Below the pieces are notes generated by a model, which worked only from the letters and a program-made list of their open reading frames with translations, was not told where the DNA came from and made no database searches. The translations under genes and the position numbers were made by a program. Positions 53,822 to 61,830 of a stretch of DNA of 64,000 bases are shown here, in pieces (the stretch's first letter is position 1; every line of letters begins with the position of its first letter). The stretch is from the NCBI RefSeq assembly GCF_030408395.1, contig NZ_CP046980.1, positions 558,001-622,000 on the forward strand. The letters run 5' to 3'. Source of the DNA: Corynebacterium aquatimens (GTDB lineage Bacteria; Actinomycetota; Actinomycetes; Mycobacteriales; Mycobacteriaceae).

Positions 53822-54733
53822 ATGAATGAGGTGTTGAACCCCCAGAAGGACACAGCGATCCTTTCTGTTCGTTCTGCATCGAAGAGCTTCGGAGAAGTCC
53901 AGGCTCTCAACGGGGTCAGCTTCGATGTCTTCCCCGGAGAACTAGTCGGTGTACTGGGTGAAAACGGAGCAGGGAAATCGACTCTCTTTTCACTTATCAG
54001 CGGGCTCAACACTCCAACATCTGGCTCCGTGAGCCTCATGGGCAATAACCCTCGACACCAAAAAGCTCGTCGCAACATCGGTGTCACCCCTCAGGGGACT
54101 GGTGTAGACCCCCGCATGCGCGTTAGTGATTTCCTCAACTTCGTAGGATTCCACTTCGGCACGCGCTCTCTTGTCGAAGAAATTCTCGAAAAATTTCGTT
54201 TGACGTACCTATCCGACAAGGTGATCGGGGGTCTATCAGGAGGGCAACAACGTCTGGTCTCGGTTGCAGCAGCATTTCTTGCTGACGCTCCGCTAACCAT
54301 TCTGGACGAACCCACCACGGGCTTGGACACCGTTACTCGGTCGGCGATCTGGGAATCGATTCGTTCGATTACAGGAAAAGACCGAGCATTGTTGGTATCA
54401 AGCCACTACCTCGAGGAAATCGAGAACCTGTGTGATCGAGTAATCGTCATGCAGAAGGGAAAACTCATCGCCGACTCGGAAACGCAATCTCTGCTCGGTG
54501 CGTCTACCGGATCTGTCATCACTCTCGGTGGGGTAGGGGACAGAGCGTTTTCCGGAGAGGGGCAAGCGTTTGAAGTCATCAGAAATGAAGGAGACGAAGT
54601 AGATCTTCGAGCATCTGATGTCAAGCAGGCGCTTACTTCACTTGCCGCGGATGGGTGGCCATTTGACCGCATCGAGATTTCTCACCCGTCGCTAGAGCAA
54701 GCGTTCATCACGATGACAGAAAAGGAGAAATAG
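53822..54733 (+). CDS. ABC exporter ATPase of the IS-borne cargo operon
   Basis: A 303-residue DrrA/BcrA-like ATPase. Walker A GENGAGKST lies near residue 42, signature LSGGQQ near 138, Walker B LTILDEPTTGLD near 158 and the switch His in VSSHYLEEIE near 195. The C-terminal 80 residues form an extra domain, as in drug or bacteriocin exporters. ATG at 53822 follows AGAAAGG. Only 34 bases separate it from the broken IS256 transposase, so it has no room for much of its own promoter and may be read from the IS. Base composition is markedly lower in GC than the chromosome. Confidence 0.88.
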   Translation: MNEVLNPQKDTAILSVRSASKSFGEVQALNGVSFDVFPGELVGVLGENGAGKSTLFSLISGLNTPTSGSVSLMGNNPRHQKARRNIGVTPQGTGVDPRMRVSDFLNFVGFHFGTRSLVEEILEKFRLTYLSDKVIGGLSGGQQRLVSVAAAFLADAPLTILDEPTTGLDTVTRSAIWESIRSITGKDRALLVSSHYLEEIENLCDRVIVMQKGKLIADSETQSLLGASTGSVITLGGVGDRAFSGEGQAFEVIRNEGDEVDLRASDVKQALTSLAADGWPFDRIEISHPSLEQAFITMTEKEK

Positions 54734-54735
54734 TC

Positions 54736-55542
54736 GTGTCATCAGCCATTGAGCAGACCCCTGTGTCGCCAAAGGACAGGCGTCAGTTTCCCTCAGATGC
54801 TGCCATCGCTTTTCTATGGCTTAAGAACGAGATTGTGGCTTGGATCAAGGAGCCTGCCGCGGTTCTACTTAACATGGCGTATCCCCTGCTTATGCTTGTT
54901 TTCCTCTTCGTCATCGGAGGGGACGCTGTCCGGAAGAATGCAGATATTGCCACTCCAGCAGTCGCACTTCTGGCTCTCACCGGTGTGCTGATGGTAGGAA
55001 TCAACCTTCCTGCGAACGGCATCAACGGAGTACGACAGGGGGACTATTACTACTACCTGAGGACTCTCCCCACAGGAGTAGGAACCAGGCTAATCGCATG
55101 GAGCGGAGCACCATTTTTGCTGGCGGTAACCAGCGCCTTGGTTGGTCTCGGTGTCGGCGTGATGTTCAGCTCGGCACGTTACACTCTGACGCAGCTAGTT
55201 TTGCTTTTCCTAGTGTTCTGCGCGTTCGCGCTATGTACTACAGCTATCGGTGTGGCTTTCGGTTTCCTGCTCTCCAGCCGTACGTCTTTGGCAGTCTCAC
55301 TAGGCGTTTCCTTCATCCTTTTGCTGCTTAGCGGAGCCCGGGAGATGGCCAGCGTCCCCACCTTCCTGGATATGACTGCCAAGCTGTTGCCGTCTACAGC
55401 GGCTACAGAGTTATGCCAGTCAATACTGACAGATGTAGATACCAACGGATGGTGGGTAGCTTCTCTAGCCATCTGGGTAGCCTTAGCATTGTTGCTAGCG
55501 GTGGTGTCCATTCGTCGTGACGAAAACAGCAAATTCTCCTAG
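54736..55542 (+). CDS. ABC-2 permease of the IS-borne cargo operon
   Basis: A 268-residue membrane protein with six hydrophobic segments (for example LLNMAYPLLMLVFLFVIGG near residue 40 and LVLLFLVFCAFALCTTAIGV near 155). The N-terminal 30 residues are cytoplasmic. It starts three bases after the ATPase stop at a GTG with AGGAG upstream, so it forms one exporter with it. The segment NGVRQGDYYYYLRTLPTG is the usual cytoplasmic loop of ABC-2 permeases. Substrate unknown; the tiny peptide encoded next may be part of the system. Confidence 0.85.
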   Translation: MSSAIEQTPVSPKDRRQFPSDAAIAFLWLKNEIVAWIKEPAAVLLNMAYPLLMLVFLFVIGGDAVRKNADIATPAVALLALTGVLMVGINLPANGINGVRQGDYYYYLRTLPTGVGTRLIAWSGAPFLLAVTSALVGLGVGVMFSSARYTLTQLVLLFLVFCAFALCTTAIGVAFGFLLSSRTSLAVSLGVSFILLLLSGAREMASVPTFLDMTAKLLPSTAATELCQSILTDVDTNGWWVASLAIWVALALLLAVVSIRRDENSKFS

Positions 55543-55591
55543 TGACTGCTCATACTGCAGATTTATAACACTCGGCTTAGAGAGGCAAGAA

Positions 55592-55678
55592 ATGAAAATG
55601 AACAAGAAGATAATTCCCTACGTCTGCGTGGCGGGATCACTGCTGATCTTCTTCATCATCTATCTGGTGACCAGCTAA
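55592..55678 (+). CDS. 28-residue hydrophobic peptide after the ABC exporter
   Basis: The frame is ATG to TAA, preceded by GAGAGGCAAGA and 49 bases after the permease stop, in the same direction. A basic head (MKMNKKIIPY) is followed by one hydrophobic helix (about residues 11-26, LLIFFIIYLV at its centre) and a short polar end. It could be an accessory subunit of the exporter, an exported membrane-active peptide, or a type I toxin-like peptide; nothing decides between these. I do not recognise a named family. A second ATG at 55598 is possible. Confidence 0.55.
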   Translation: MKMNKKIIPYVCVAGSLLIFFIIYLVTS

Positions 55679-55730
55679 CAGACCTGCCCTGCCCGAATAA
55701 GCAGCGAGGCGACTGGGAGAAAATCTTGCT

Positions 55731-55760
55731 GTGACAGACGGTGTCATACAGCGCTAACAT
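55731..55760 (+). promoter_or_regulatory. Possible promoter with TGACA dyad
   Basis: GTGACA and TAACAT are spaced by 18 bases and the -35 side includes the dyad TGACA-GACGG-TGTCA (55732-55746). Transcription from here would give a short RNA that ends in the strong hairpin at 55795-55838, with a nine-codon ATG frame inside. This may be a small RNA, a leader, or chance. Confidence 0.3.
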
Positions 55761-55794
55761 GCAATCATGGTCGCCTGTTACGACAGGATTGGAT

Positions 55795-55838
55795 GAAGAC
55801 CCTGGGACCCCAGCCGGACGGCTGGAACCAGGGTCTTC
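55795..55838. terminator. Strong two-tier hairpin after the cargo operon
   Basis: GAAGACCCTGG pairs with CCAGGGTCTTC (11 bp) and encloses CCAGCCG-GA-CGGCTGG. It lies between the plus-strand peptide gene and the minus-strand gene fragment at 55848 and can serve as terminator for both. Confidence 0.85.
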
Positions 55839-55847
55839 GTTTACTCT

Positions 55848-55949
55848 TTAAGAGACTCCGGAGTAGAGCGTTTTTAGGACCCCCTTGTCCTGAAGCCGAC
55901 TCCAGTACTCCTTCTCCCCTTGGTAAGCGGAGTTAATAGAGTCAAGGAT
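55848..55949 (-). pseudogene. C-terminal fragment of an unidentified gene cut by IS256
   Basis: Thirty-three codons end in TAA directly beside the terminator hairpin. Part reads EKEYWSRLQDKGVLKTLYSG, which looks like a real protein tail. The frame is cut at the left end of the second IS256 element (55950). I cannot identify the family; it may have belonged to the same cargo. Confidence 0.4.
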
Positions 55950-56584
55950 GAGGGTGTCAGGAAGTTTGTGTGTGAGGCTCTGATCTAGAAGGAGTTTCAC
56001 CGATAATGACTACGGTGTCACCGAAAAAAGGCCATGACCCGGCGAGGGTCAACGAGATCAGCGAGAAGCTGATGGAAAATCCTGAGCTGGCCAGCTTGAT
56101 CAGCGAGCTGTCGGCTTCCGCTGATGATGCCAGCGAGCTGGTCAAAGGCCTGCTACAGGCATCGATCAACGCTGGTCTGCAGGCGGAGATGGATGCGCAC
56201 TTAGGCTATAGCCACTCTGACCGCAAGACCAAAGCCCAAGTCGAAACCGCACAGGAGAGCAATCACCGCAACGGGTCGTACACCAAGACCGTTAATTCTG
56301 GGTACGGCGCGTTGGAAGTGACCATGCCGAGGGATCGTGCCGACACGTTTGCTCCAAAGATGGTGCCCAAAGGCTCCCGTCGGCTCACCGAGCTCGACGA
56401 CATGATTATCTCGCTGTACGCCGGTGGGATGGTGACCGGGTTCGGTTTTTAGTACCGGTCGGGCGGGTATCGGGTACTGGGTGGGCGGGTATCGGGTACC
56501 GGGGGTAGTTAGGTTGGCAGTCTGTGGTTGACGGCCCTGCGCAGTGTGTACGCGCGGGCCGCGTAACCATGGAAGGAGTTTGGT

Positions 56585-58219
56585 GTGGTCACCAATTACA
56601 GGCTGATCATGCTGGCGCTTGTGCAAGGCCGCTCGTGGTCGCAGATCACGTCGGATTTGGGGTGTTCGCGCAGCAGTATTGATAAGGCCAGTCGGGTGTT
56701 GCGCTCGACTGGGATGGACGAGGACACGATCACCGCGTTGTCGGCGCAGGAGCTTTCGGAGTTGTTTCCGGATAATCGCCGGCGGGATTCAGATGCGTTC
56801 GTGGAACCGGATTTCGCAGGCATCGCTGCCCGGCGCCGACGTGGTGAGCGGGTGACGTTGAAGGTGGAACACCATAAATACACCCGGCGTCAGGCTGCTT
56901 CTGGTCAGCAGCATTATTCCTACCGGCAGTTCTGCGCGCTGTTTGAAAATTACGTCGATGTCAACGACCTGACTGCGCTTTTGACCCATGCCCCTGGTGA
57001 GGAGCTGTGCGTTGATTGGTCTGGGGAAACCATGGCAGTTGTTGACCCGTTGACAGGGGTGTGTGCGCGGGCGTATGTGTTTGTGGCGTCGCTGCCGCAT
57101 TCGGGGCTTATCCATGCCAGTGCGTGGCCGGATATGCGGATGCGGTCGTGGCTGTGTGCCCACCGCGACGCGTTGGACTATATCGGTGGCGTGCCGGTGC
57201 GCATCGTGCCGGATAACGCCTCGACCGCAACCAACCAGGTCACACGTGGCACGACGGTGCGTGAAGTCAATGAGCGCTACCAGCAGTTTGCCGAGTTTTA
57301 CCGGTGCGGGATCACCCCGGCTAGGCCGGGTAAACCCAGGGATAAGGCCCATGTGGAAAAGGCGGTCGATATCGTCCAGACTTGGGTCGTGGAAGCGTTA
57401 TCGGGCCAAGAGTTCTCCACGTTCGACGCTCTCAACGCCGCTATTGCGGCGCAGGTCGACTGGATCAACGACCGGGAAGGATTCCGGGGCCGCAACGCAA
57501 GCCGCAGGCAATTGTTTGTTGAAAGCGAAGCAGAAGCATTGCGCCCGCTGCCTCAACAGCGCTGGTCGTATTCCACGTGGCGTAAAGCCAAGGCCGGGGT
57601 GAACTACCACGTCCAAGTTGAGAAGCATTTCTACTCTGTGCCGTGGAGCTTCGCCGGCAAAAGCGTTGACGTGCAGATCTTCGACGATGTCGTCGACATC
57701 TTCAGCGCGGGTGAGCATATCGCTTCCCACCGTAAAAAGCCTGGCAACATGCAGTACTCCACAGATAAAGAGCATGTGCCGGCAAAGCACCAGGACTTGG
57801 CCACGAAGTGGGATCGGGGCCGGATTGAGTCATGGGCTCAAAGTATTGGGGCCGCAACCTACGAACTCATCCGCCAGATGTTTCACGCCCGCCAAGTTGA
57901 AGCCCAAGCCTACAATAGCGCCCTTGGCGTGCTGAGCCTGTCGAAGAAGTACTCCCGCAGCCTGCTTGAACAAGCCTGCCAAGACGTCCTCAACTCCCAC
58001 ATGGTCCCGTCGGTGCGCAAAGTCCACGACACCATCAAAGACCTCGCAACCCGCACCACCACCGCCACCGCCACCGCCACAGGTGGTGCGCAATCACCTA
58101 CATCATCTGCCGCGTCAACCAGGCCGGTGACTCGTCCCGCACCACCAGCCCAGGCGTCGCACGTACGGGGCAAAGCAGCGTTCGAGTTCAGTGAGCTTGA
58201 ATTCGGTGAGGAGGCGTAG
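56585..58219 (+). CDS. istA: IS21-family transposase IstA (second type)
   Basis: A 544-residue transposase. The N-terminal HTH is RSWSQITSDLGCSRSSIDKA and the rve core includes ELCVDWSGETMAVVD, RIVPDNASTATN and ARPGKPRDKAHVEKAV with the catalytic acids. The C-terminal 60 residues are a Thr/Ala-rich tail. It appears intact. GTG start at 56585 after GGAGTT. It shares the overall plan with the first istA but only about 35 percent identity by eye. Confidence 0.92.
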   Translation: MVTNYRLIMLALVQGRSWSQITSDLGCSRSSIDKASRVLRSTGMDEDTITALSAQELSELFPDNRRRDSDAFVEPDFAGIAARRRRGERVTLKVEHHKYTRRQAASGQQHYSYRQFCALFENYVDVNDLTALLTHAPGEELCVDWSGETMAVVDPLTGVCARAYVFVASLPHSGLIHASAWPDMRMRSWLCAHRDALDYIGGVPVRIVPDNASTATNQVTRGTTVREVNERYQQFAEFYRCGITPARPGKPRDKAHVEKAVDIVQTWVVEALSGQEFSTFDALNAAIAAQVDWINDREGFRGRNASRRQLFVESEAEALRPLPQQRWSYSTWRKAKAGVNYHVQVEKHFYSVPWSFAGKSVDVQIFDDVVDIFSAGEHIASHRKKPGNMQYSTDKEHVPAKHQDLATKWDRGRIESWAQSIGAATYELIRQMFHARQVEAQAYNSALGVLSLSKKYSRSLLEQACQDVLNSHMVPSVRKVHDTIKDLATRTTTATATATGGAQSPTSSAASTRPVTRPAPPAQASHVRGKAAFEFSELEFGEEA

Positions 58220-58226
58220 AAGCATC

Positions 58227-59024
58227 ATGGCGTTAACCGATGAAGATTTCGACAAGCTCGGCTCGCTGCGCGGCATGCGCGTGTTCGCCGCGACGATCCA
58301 AGAGATCGTCAACGACCCCTCGCGCGATAACGACTCCTTCGAAGACAAGATCAAAGAAGCCCTCGAAGCCCAACTCACCGCCCGCGACAACAAGGTCATC
58401 CAGACAAGGTTGCGTGAAGCGAAACTCCTTGGCTCAACCGCCGCACTCGAGCGCTTCGATGCCTATCCCGGCCGCGGTGTAACCCAAGACCGCATCGACC
58501 GGCTCGCCACCTGCGAATGGGTCGACTACGGCAAAGACCTCATCATCGTGGGAGCTACCGGCACCGGTAAAAGTTTTCTCGCTCAAGCCCTGGCCGTCGC
58601 GGCGTGCCGCAAAAAGCTCACCGCCCGTTACTACAGGCTCAACGACCTGGCCAACGATTTCGACGCTGCGGCTGAGCATCCCCAGGCCCGCAAACAACTC
58701 CTCACCGACCTGCAGGCTCCCGCACTCATCGTCATCGACGACTTTCTCGCCACCGATGTCTCAGCGCACGCGTTGAACCAGGTATTCAACCTGCTCGTCG
58801 GGCGTGAGCATGCCTCTACCGTTATCGCCAGCCAACACGAACCCGATTACTGGTACGACGTGTTCTCCGAGGCAGCACTGGCAGACGCAGTCATGTCCAG
58901 ACTCGCCAACCACGGCTCGAAACTCACCCTGACAGGAGAAGACATGCGAACCCGCGACGACATCAAACAAGAAAGGATGGCCCCTACGACACCCACACGG
59001 CTACGTCAACCCCGAAAGCCGTAA
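58227..59024 (+). CDS. istB: IS21-family helper ATPase IstB (second type)
   Basis: A 265-residue AAA+ ATPase. Walker A GATGTGKSFLAQALA lies near residue 108, Walker B APALIVIDDFLATDV near 165, and STVIASQHEPDYWYDVF near 195 is the usual IstB sensor region. ATG at 58227 lies seven bases after istA's stop; the longer frame from 58191 would overlap istA. Confidence 0.9.
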   Translation: MALTDEDFDKLGSLRGMRVFAATIQEIVNDPSRDNDSFEDKIKEALEAQLTARDNKVIQTRLREAKLLGSTAALERFDAYPGRGVTQDRIDRLATCEWVDYGKDLIIVGATGTGKSFLAQALAVAACRKKLTARYYRLNDLANDFDAAAEHPQARKQLLTDLQAPALIVIDDFLATDVSAHALNQVFNLLVGREHASTVIASQHEPDYWYDVFSEAALADAVMSRLANHGSKLTLTGEDMRTRDDIKQERMAPTTPTRLRQPRKP

Positions 59025-59797
59025 CCGGGGGTAAAAACCGGGTACCGGCAACCACCAACACCCCGGTACCCGATACCGCCCTACCGGTACCGAAAAGAAA
59101 CGCCCGTCAGGATGGCCGTTCGCGATATTCAGCACCATCTCGCCACCACCCTCGGGGTGGACATGAGTCCGGATACGATCAGCACGATTACTGACGCGGT
59201 GTTGGATGAGGTGATGCTGTGGCAGAACCGCCAGTTGGACGAGTTCTACCCAGTGATCTTCCTCGACGCGCTTCGGGTGAAGATCCGCGACGGCCACCGC
59301 GTGGTCAATAAATCCTGCTACATGGCGGTTGGTGTCGACATGGACGGTATCAAGCACATCCTGGGATTGTGGATCGCTGACAATGACGGTGCGGCATTTT
59401 GGGCGTCAGTGTGCGCGGATCTGGCCAACCGTGGTCTCCAGGACGTGTTCATCCTCTGCTGCGACGGGTGCAAAGGCCTGCCGGAAGCCGTGGAGGCAAC
59501 CTGGCCGAATTCCATGGTGCAGACCTGTATCGTGCATCTGATCCGGGCGGCGAACAGGTGGGTGTCCTACCAGGACCGCAAACCCGTATCCAGCGCGTTG
59601 CGGGAGGTCTACACCGCGCCGAACGAGGACACCGCGCGTGCCGCCCTGGACACGTTCGAGGCGTCCGAGCTGGGACGGAAGTATCCGCAATCGGTCAAGG
59701 TGTGGCGTGATGCGTGGGATCGGTTCGTGCCGTGGGCCCGGCCCCCGGAAAGTAGACACCGTGGGGGTGAAATTATTGGCTTTACTCTAGCGCATTG

Positions 59798-60682
59798 TTA
59801 GGAAGCGTGAGTTTCGTACTCAATGGGTGTGAGGTACTTGCACCAGGAATGCCTTCGGGTGGTGTTGTAGCGCGCACACCATGCGAAGACGTCGCGCCGG
59901 CAGACTAGCTGATTGGAAAAGACTTTCTGGTCTTTGAGCACTTCTCGTTTCAACGCCGCGTTAAACGACTCCGCGAGTGAATTATCAGCGCTGCTGCCAA
60001 CTGCTCCCATCGACTGGGTGACGTTGAGTCTTCGGCAGACAGCCTGAAACTGCGATGAGGTATACACGCTGCCATGATCTGAGTGGAAGATCGCCCCGGA
60101 GAGACTGCCACGGGTACGGCGAGCATGCTCGAGCGCTTCTTCGACGAGGTCGGTGCGCATGTGGTCTGCGATCGCGAAGCCGACGAGCATCCGCGAGTAG
60201 CAGTCAATCACAGAAGCCAGATACATATTCGACCCGTCTGCGATCGGCAGATAGGTAATATCGCCGACGAGGATCCTATTGGCAGCTGGCGCAGTGAAGT
60301 TACGCTTGACCAGGTCAGCGAATATAAAGCGATGACGCTCACGCTGCGTTGTCGTAACCTTACGTTTTTTCGTGTAGCCGCGCAGCTGAAGCTTCCTCAT
60401 AATCCGGGCGATGCGCTTATGGTTGACCGGTCCGGTGCTACTGTACGCATCGTTGAAAGTCAGCTCGGCGGCAATGCGTTTTGCGCCGTAGAGCTGCCTC
60501 TTGTCGTCGAAGATGGCCTGGACCTTGGCTCCGAGTATGGCATCATCAACCAGTCTGCGGTGCCGCTGGGCGCTGCTAGCTTTCCATTTGTAGTAGGAGC
60601 TGCGGTTTAACCCGAGTACGGTGCACATCCGCTTGACCGAGTAATCGGTGCGGTGGTCATCAACGAACCGGAAGCGGATCAC
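59798..60682 (-). CDS. IS3-family transposase OrfB
   Basis: A 294-residue rve-type DDE protein. An HTH_21-like segment RFRFVDDHRTDYSVKRMCTV and NRSSYYKWKAS precede the core, where the acids lie in LVGDITYLP, AIFHSDHGSVYTS and DNSLAESFNAALKRE. The C-terminus has YNTTRRHSWCKYLTPIEYE. It overlaps orfA by four bases; the functional transposase is normally an OrfAB fusion made by -1 frameshifting. Confidence 0.92.
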   Translation of the reverse strand: MIRFRFVDDHRTDYSVKRMCTVLGLNRSSYYKWKASSAQRHRRLVDDAILGAKVQAIFDDKRQLYGAKRIAAELTFNDAYSSTGPVNHKRIARIMRKLQLRGYTKKRKVTTTQRERHRFIFADLVKRNFTAPAANRILVGDITYLPIADGSNMYLASVIDCYSRMLVGFAIADHMRTDLVEEALEHARRTRGSLSGAIFHSDHGSVYTSSQFQAVCRRLNVTQSMGAVGSSADNSLAESFNAALKREVLKDQKVFSNQLVCRRDVFAWCARYNTTRRHSWCKYLTPIEYETHAS

Positions 60683-60990
60683 CAGTTCGTCTCTTCCATG
60701 AAATATTTGGCTGCCTTACGCAAAATATCGCGTTCTTCTTTCAGGCGGGCGTTTTCCTGTTGCAGCTGACGTAGCTTCTCAGCATCGGTCAGTTGCCTCG
60801 CACGATCAGCACGTAAGCCCGCTGAAAGCTGGGGTTTCGTGCCAGTTCCGTACTTATCAACCCATACGCGAAGCGTGGAGCGGTTGATCCCTAAATCAGC
60901 GGCCGCAGCGTTCAACGACACCTGTGGATCGTTCTCGTACATCGCGACCGCGTCGCGCTTGAACTGATCCGAATAAACCTTCCTAGGCAT
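60679..60990 (-). CDS. IS3-family OrfA (helix-turn-helix protein)
   Basis: A 103-residue DNA-binding protein. YSDQFKRDAVAMYENDP and SLNAAAADLGINRSTLRVWV form the helix-turn-helix. A leucine-rich coiled coil (KLRQLQQENARLKEERDIL) follows, for assembly. It ends by overlapping orfB, the usual IS3 arrangement. Confidence 0.92.
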   Translation of the reverse strand: MPRKVYSDQFKRDAVAMYENDPQVSLNAAAADLGINRSTLRVWVDKYGTGTKPQLSAGLRADRARQLTDAEKLRQLQQENARLKEERDILRKAAKYFMEETNW

Positions 60991-61407
60991 GGAGGTAGAT
61001 TACCTTTCCCCGACTCAACACAGCCGGAATCAGAGGTGTCTACCAAACAGGGGTCAGGTCCCGTTTCTGCAGTTCCCGCCGGCGGCCCGCAGGGTGCTCT
61101 ACACCACGAACTCCATCGAATCGCTCAATGCTGAACTGCGGAAAGCCACCCGCAACCGCGGCCAGTTCCCGAACGATACTGCGGCGTTGAAAACGCTGTG
61201 GCTGATGATTTGCAACATCGAGGACAAGCGCGCTGCCCAGCGGGCGAAGAAAGCAAAGCGCGCCATCGAATGCAACGGCTATATTGAAGGAGCGAAAGCC
61301 ACCGGGTGGAAACAAGCCATCAACCAACTAGCCGTGGCATACCCCGACCGATTCGCGGACTACTTGTAAACCAAGCCCCCCGCACACAAACAATCGGACA
61401 CCCTCGG

Positions 61408-61524
61408 TGGAACGAATCACGGCTCCACCAGAGCCTGGGCTACCGCACCCCGGCTGAAGTCGAAGCCGAATTTTGGGAACACCACCCCAGTCGAGAAATA
61501 ATGGAAACCAAGGCAAATGCCTAG
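61408..61524 (+). pseudogene. C-terminal remnant of another IS3-family OrfB
   Basis: WNESRLHQSLGYRTPAEVEA then EFWEHHPSREIMETKANA and stop. The RLHxxLGYRTPAE signature is typical of IS3-family OrfB ends. It differs from the intact orfB at 59798 (which has TRRHSWCKYLTPIE), so it belongs to a different, now truncated element. Confidence 0.8.
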
Positions 61525-61546
61525 GAACAAAACCCGGCGCACTTCA

Positions 61547-61600
61547 TACCGCAGCCGGGGGTTGACCGGCGAGAGTCCAGAAGCGGAGTCGGGTTGCGCC
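61547..61600. repeat. 54-bp direct repeat of 52998-53050
   Basis: Both stretches share GACCGGCGAGAGTCCAGAAG and adjoining bases in the same orientation, with about five differences. On the left the block forms a hairpin between the IS21 end and istB; on the right it lies almost next to the opposite IS21 end, as expected for an internally deleted copy. Confidence 0.85.
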
Positions 61601-61764
61601 AACGCCACCTATACGATGACCGAAAATGAATGACGGTACCACCTACCTGGAAACCCGGTACCAACTACGCGGATTACCGGTACCAACTACGTCGAAACGG
61701 CAGGCAGTTCACCGATGTTGCGGTGTATCGGCACTCTGCTGAGAGGAAGAACTTGTAAAAGGGG

Positions 61765-61805
61765 TAGCAAAAGGCCAAGTCCACCGAGTGCTGGACCTGG
61801 CCTGA
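61765..61805 (-). terminator. Terminator of the acyl-CoA dehydrogenase gene
   Basis: AGGCCA-AGTCCA pairs with TGGACC-TGGCCT, and on the minus strand the stem is followed by TTTT. It lies about 25 bases beyond the stop codon. Confidence 0.75.
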
Positions 61806-61830
61806 AGCGTGATCGTCGATAAGCGACTGC

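Larger units (their letters stand above)
56433..59109 (+). mobile_element. Second IS21-family element (2677 bp)
   Basis: The left end starts TGACCGGGTTCGG and the right end, read inward, TGACGGGCGTTTC, with GGTACCGG and GGGTATCGGGTAC repeats on both sides. A 6-bp direct repeat GGATGG (56427-56432 and 59110-59115) flanks it. It differs clearly from the IS21 at 6194 in both proteins and ends, so it is a separate IS type. Confidence 0.9.
59733..61060 (-). mobile_element. IS3-family element (about 1328 bp)
   Basis: The ends carry GTAGACACC in inverted orientation (left ...GGAAAGTAGACACC, right complement ...TTTGGTAGACACC), with looser pairing outward. A 3-bp direct repeat CCG (59730-59732, 61061-61063) fits IS3 insertions. 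Exact end bases are uncertain by one or two. It encodes orfA and orfB in the minus direction and interrupts the IS256 transposase. Confidence 0.82.
56006..61369 (+). pseudogene. IS256-family transposase split into three pieces
   Basis: The reading frame runs 56006-56432, 59116-59732 and 61064-61369. Joining them gives a normal mutator-type transposase of about 450 residues, with LLQASINAGLQAEMDAHLGY early, the DDE segment VIFLDALRVKIRDG and CDGCKGLPEAV in the second piece, and VLYTTNSIESLNAELRK in the last. It is non-functional because of the IS21 and IS3 inserts. The second piece shows a free ATG (59112) that is only a by-product of the insertion. Confidence 0.9.
55950..61405 (+). mobile_element. 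IS256-family element 2, interrupted by two other elements
   Basis: The left end is GAGGGTGTCAGGAAGTTTGTGTG and the right end, read inward, GAGGGTGTCCGATTGTTTGTGTG (each shown in part). Without the inserts it is about 1.45 kb. Flanking 8-base sequences differ (TCAAGGAT versus GGTGGAAC), so no target duplication survives and recombination with another copy is likely. Confidence 0.85.
52932..61702. mobile_element. IS mosaic bounded by IS21-type ends
   Basis: The left end begins TGCTGAGCGCGGGTAG, almost the left end of the intact IS21 at 6194, and carries GTTGGTACC repeats. The right end, read inward, begins TGCCGTTTCGACG with matching GTAGTTGGTACC repeats. The flanks share 28 of 29 bases (52903-52931 and 61703-61731). 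Inside are an istB fragment, two IS256-family elements, a cargo operon, a second IS21, an IS3-family element and an IS3 remnant. Confidence 0.8.

Noticed and set aside
59112..59801. Independent gene of 229 codons
   Set aside because: It is the middle piece of the IS256-family transposase, opened by the IS21 insertion on one side and ended by IS3 sequence on the other.
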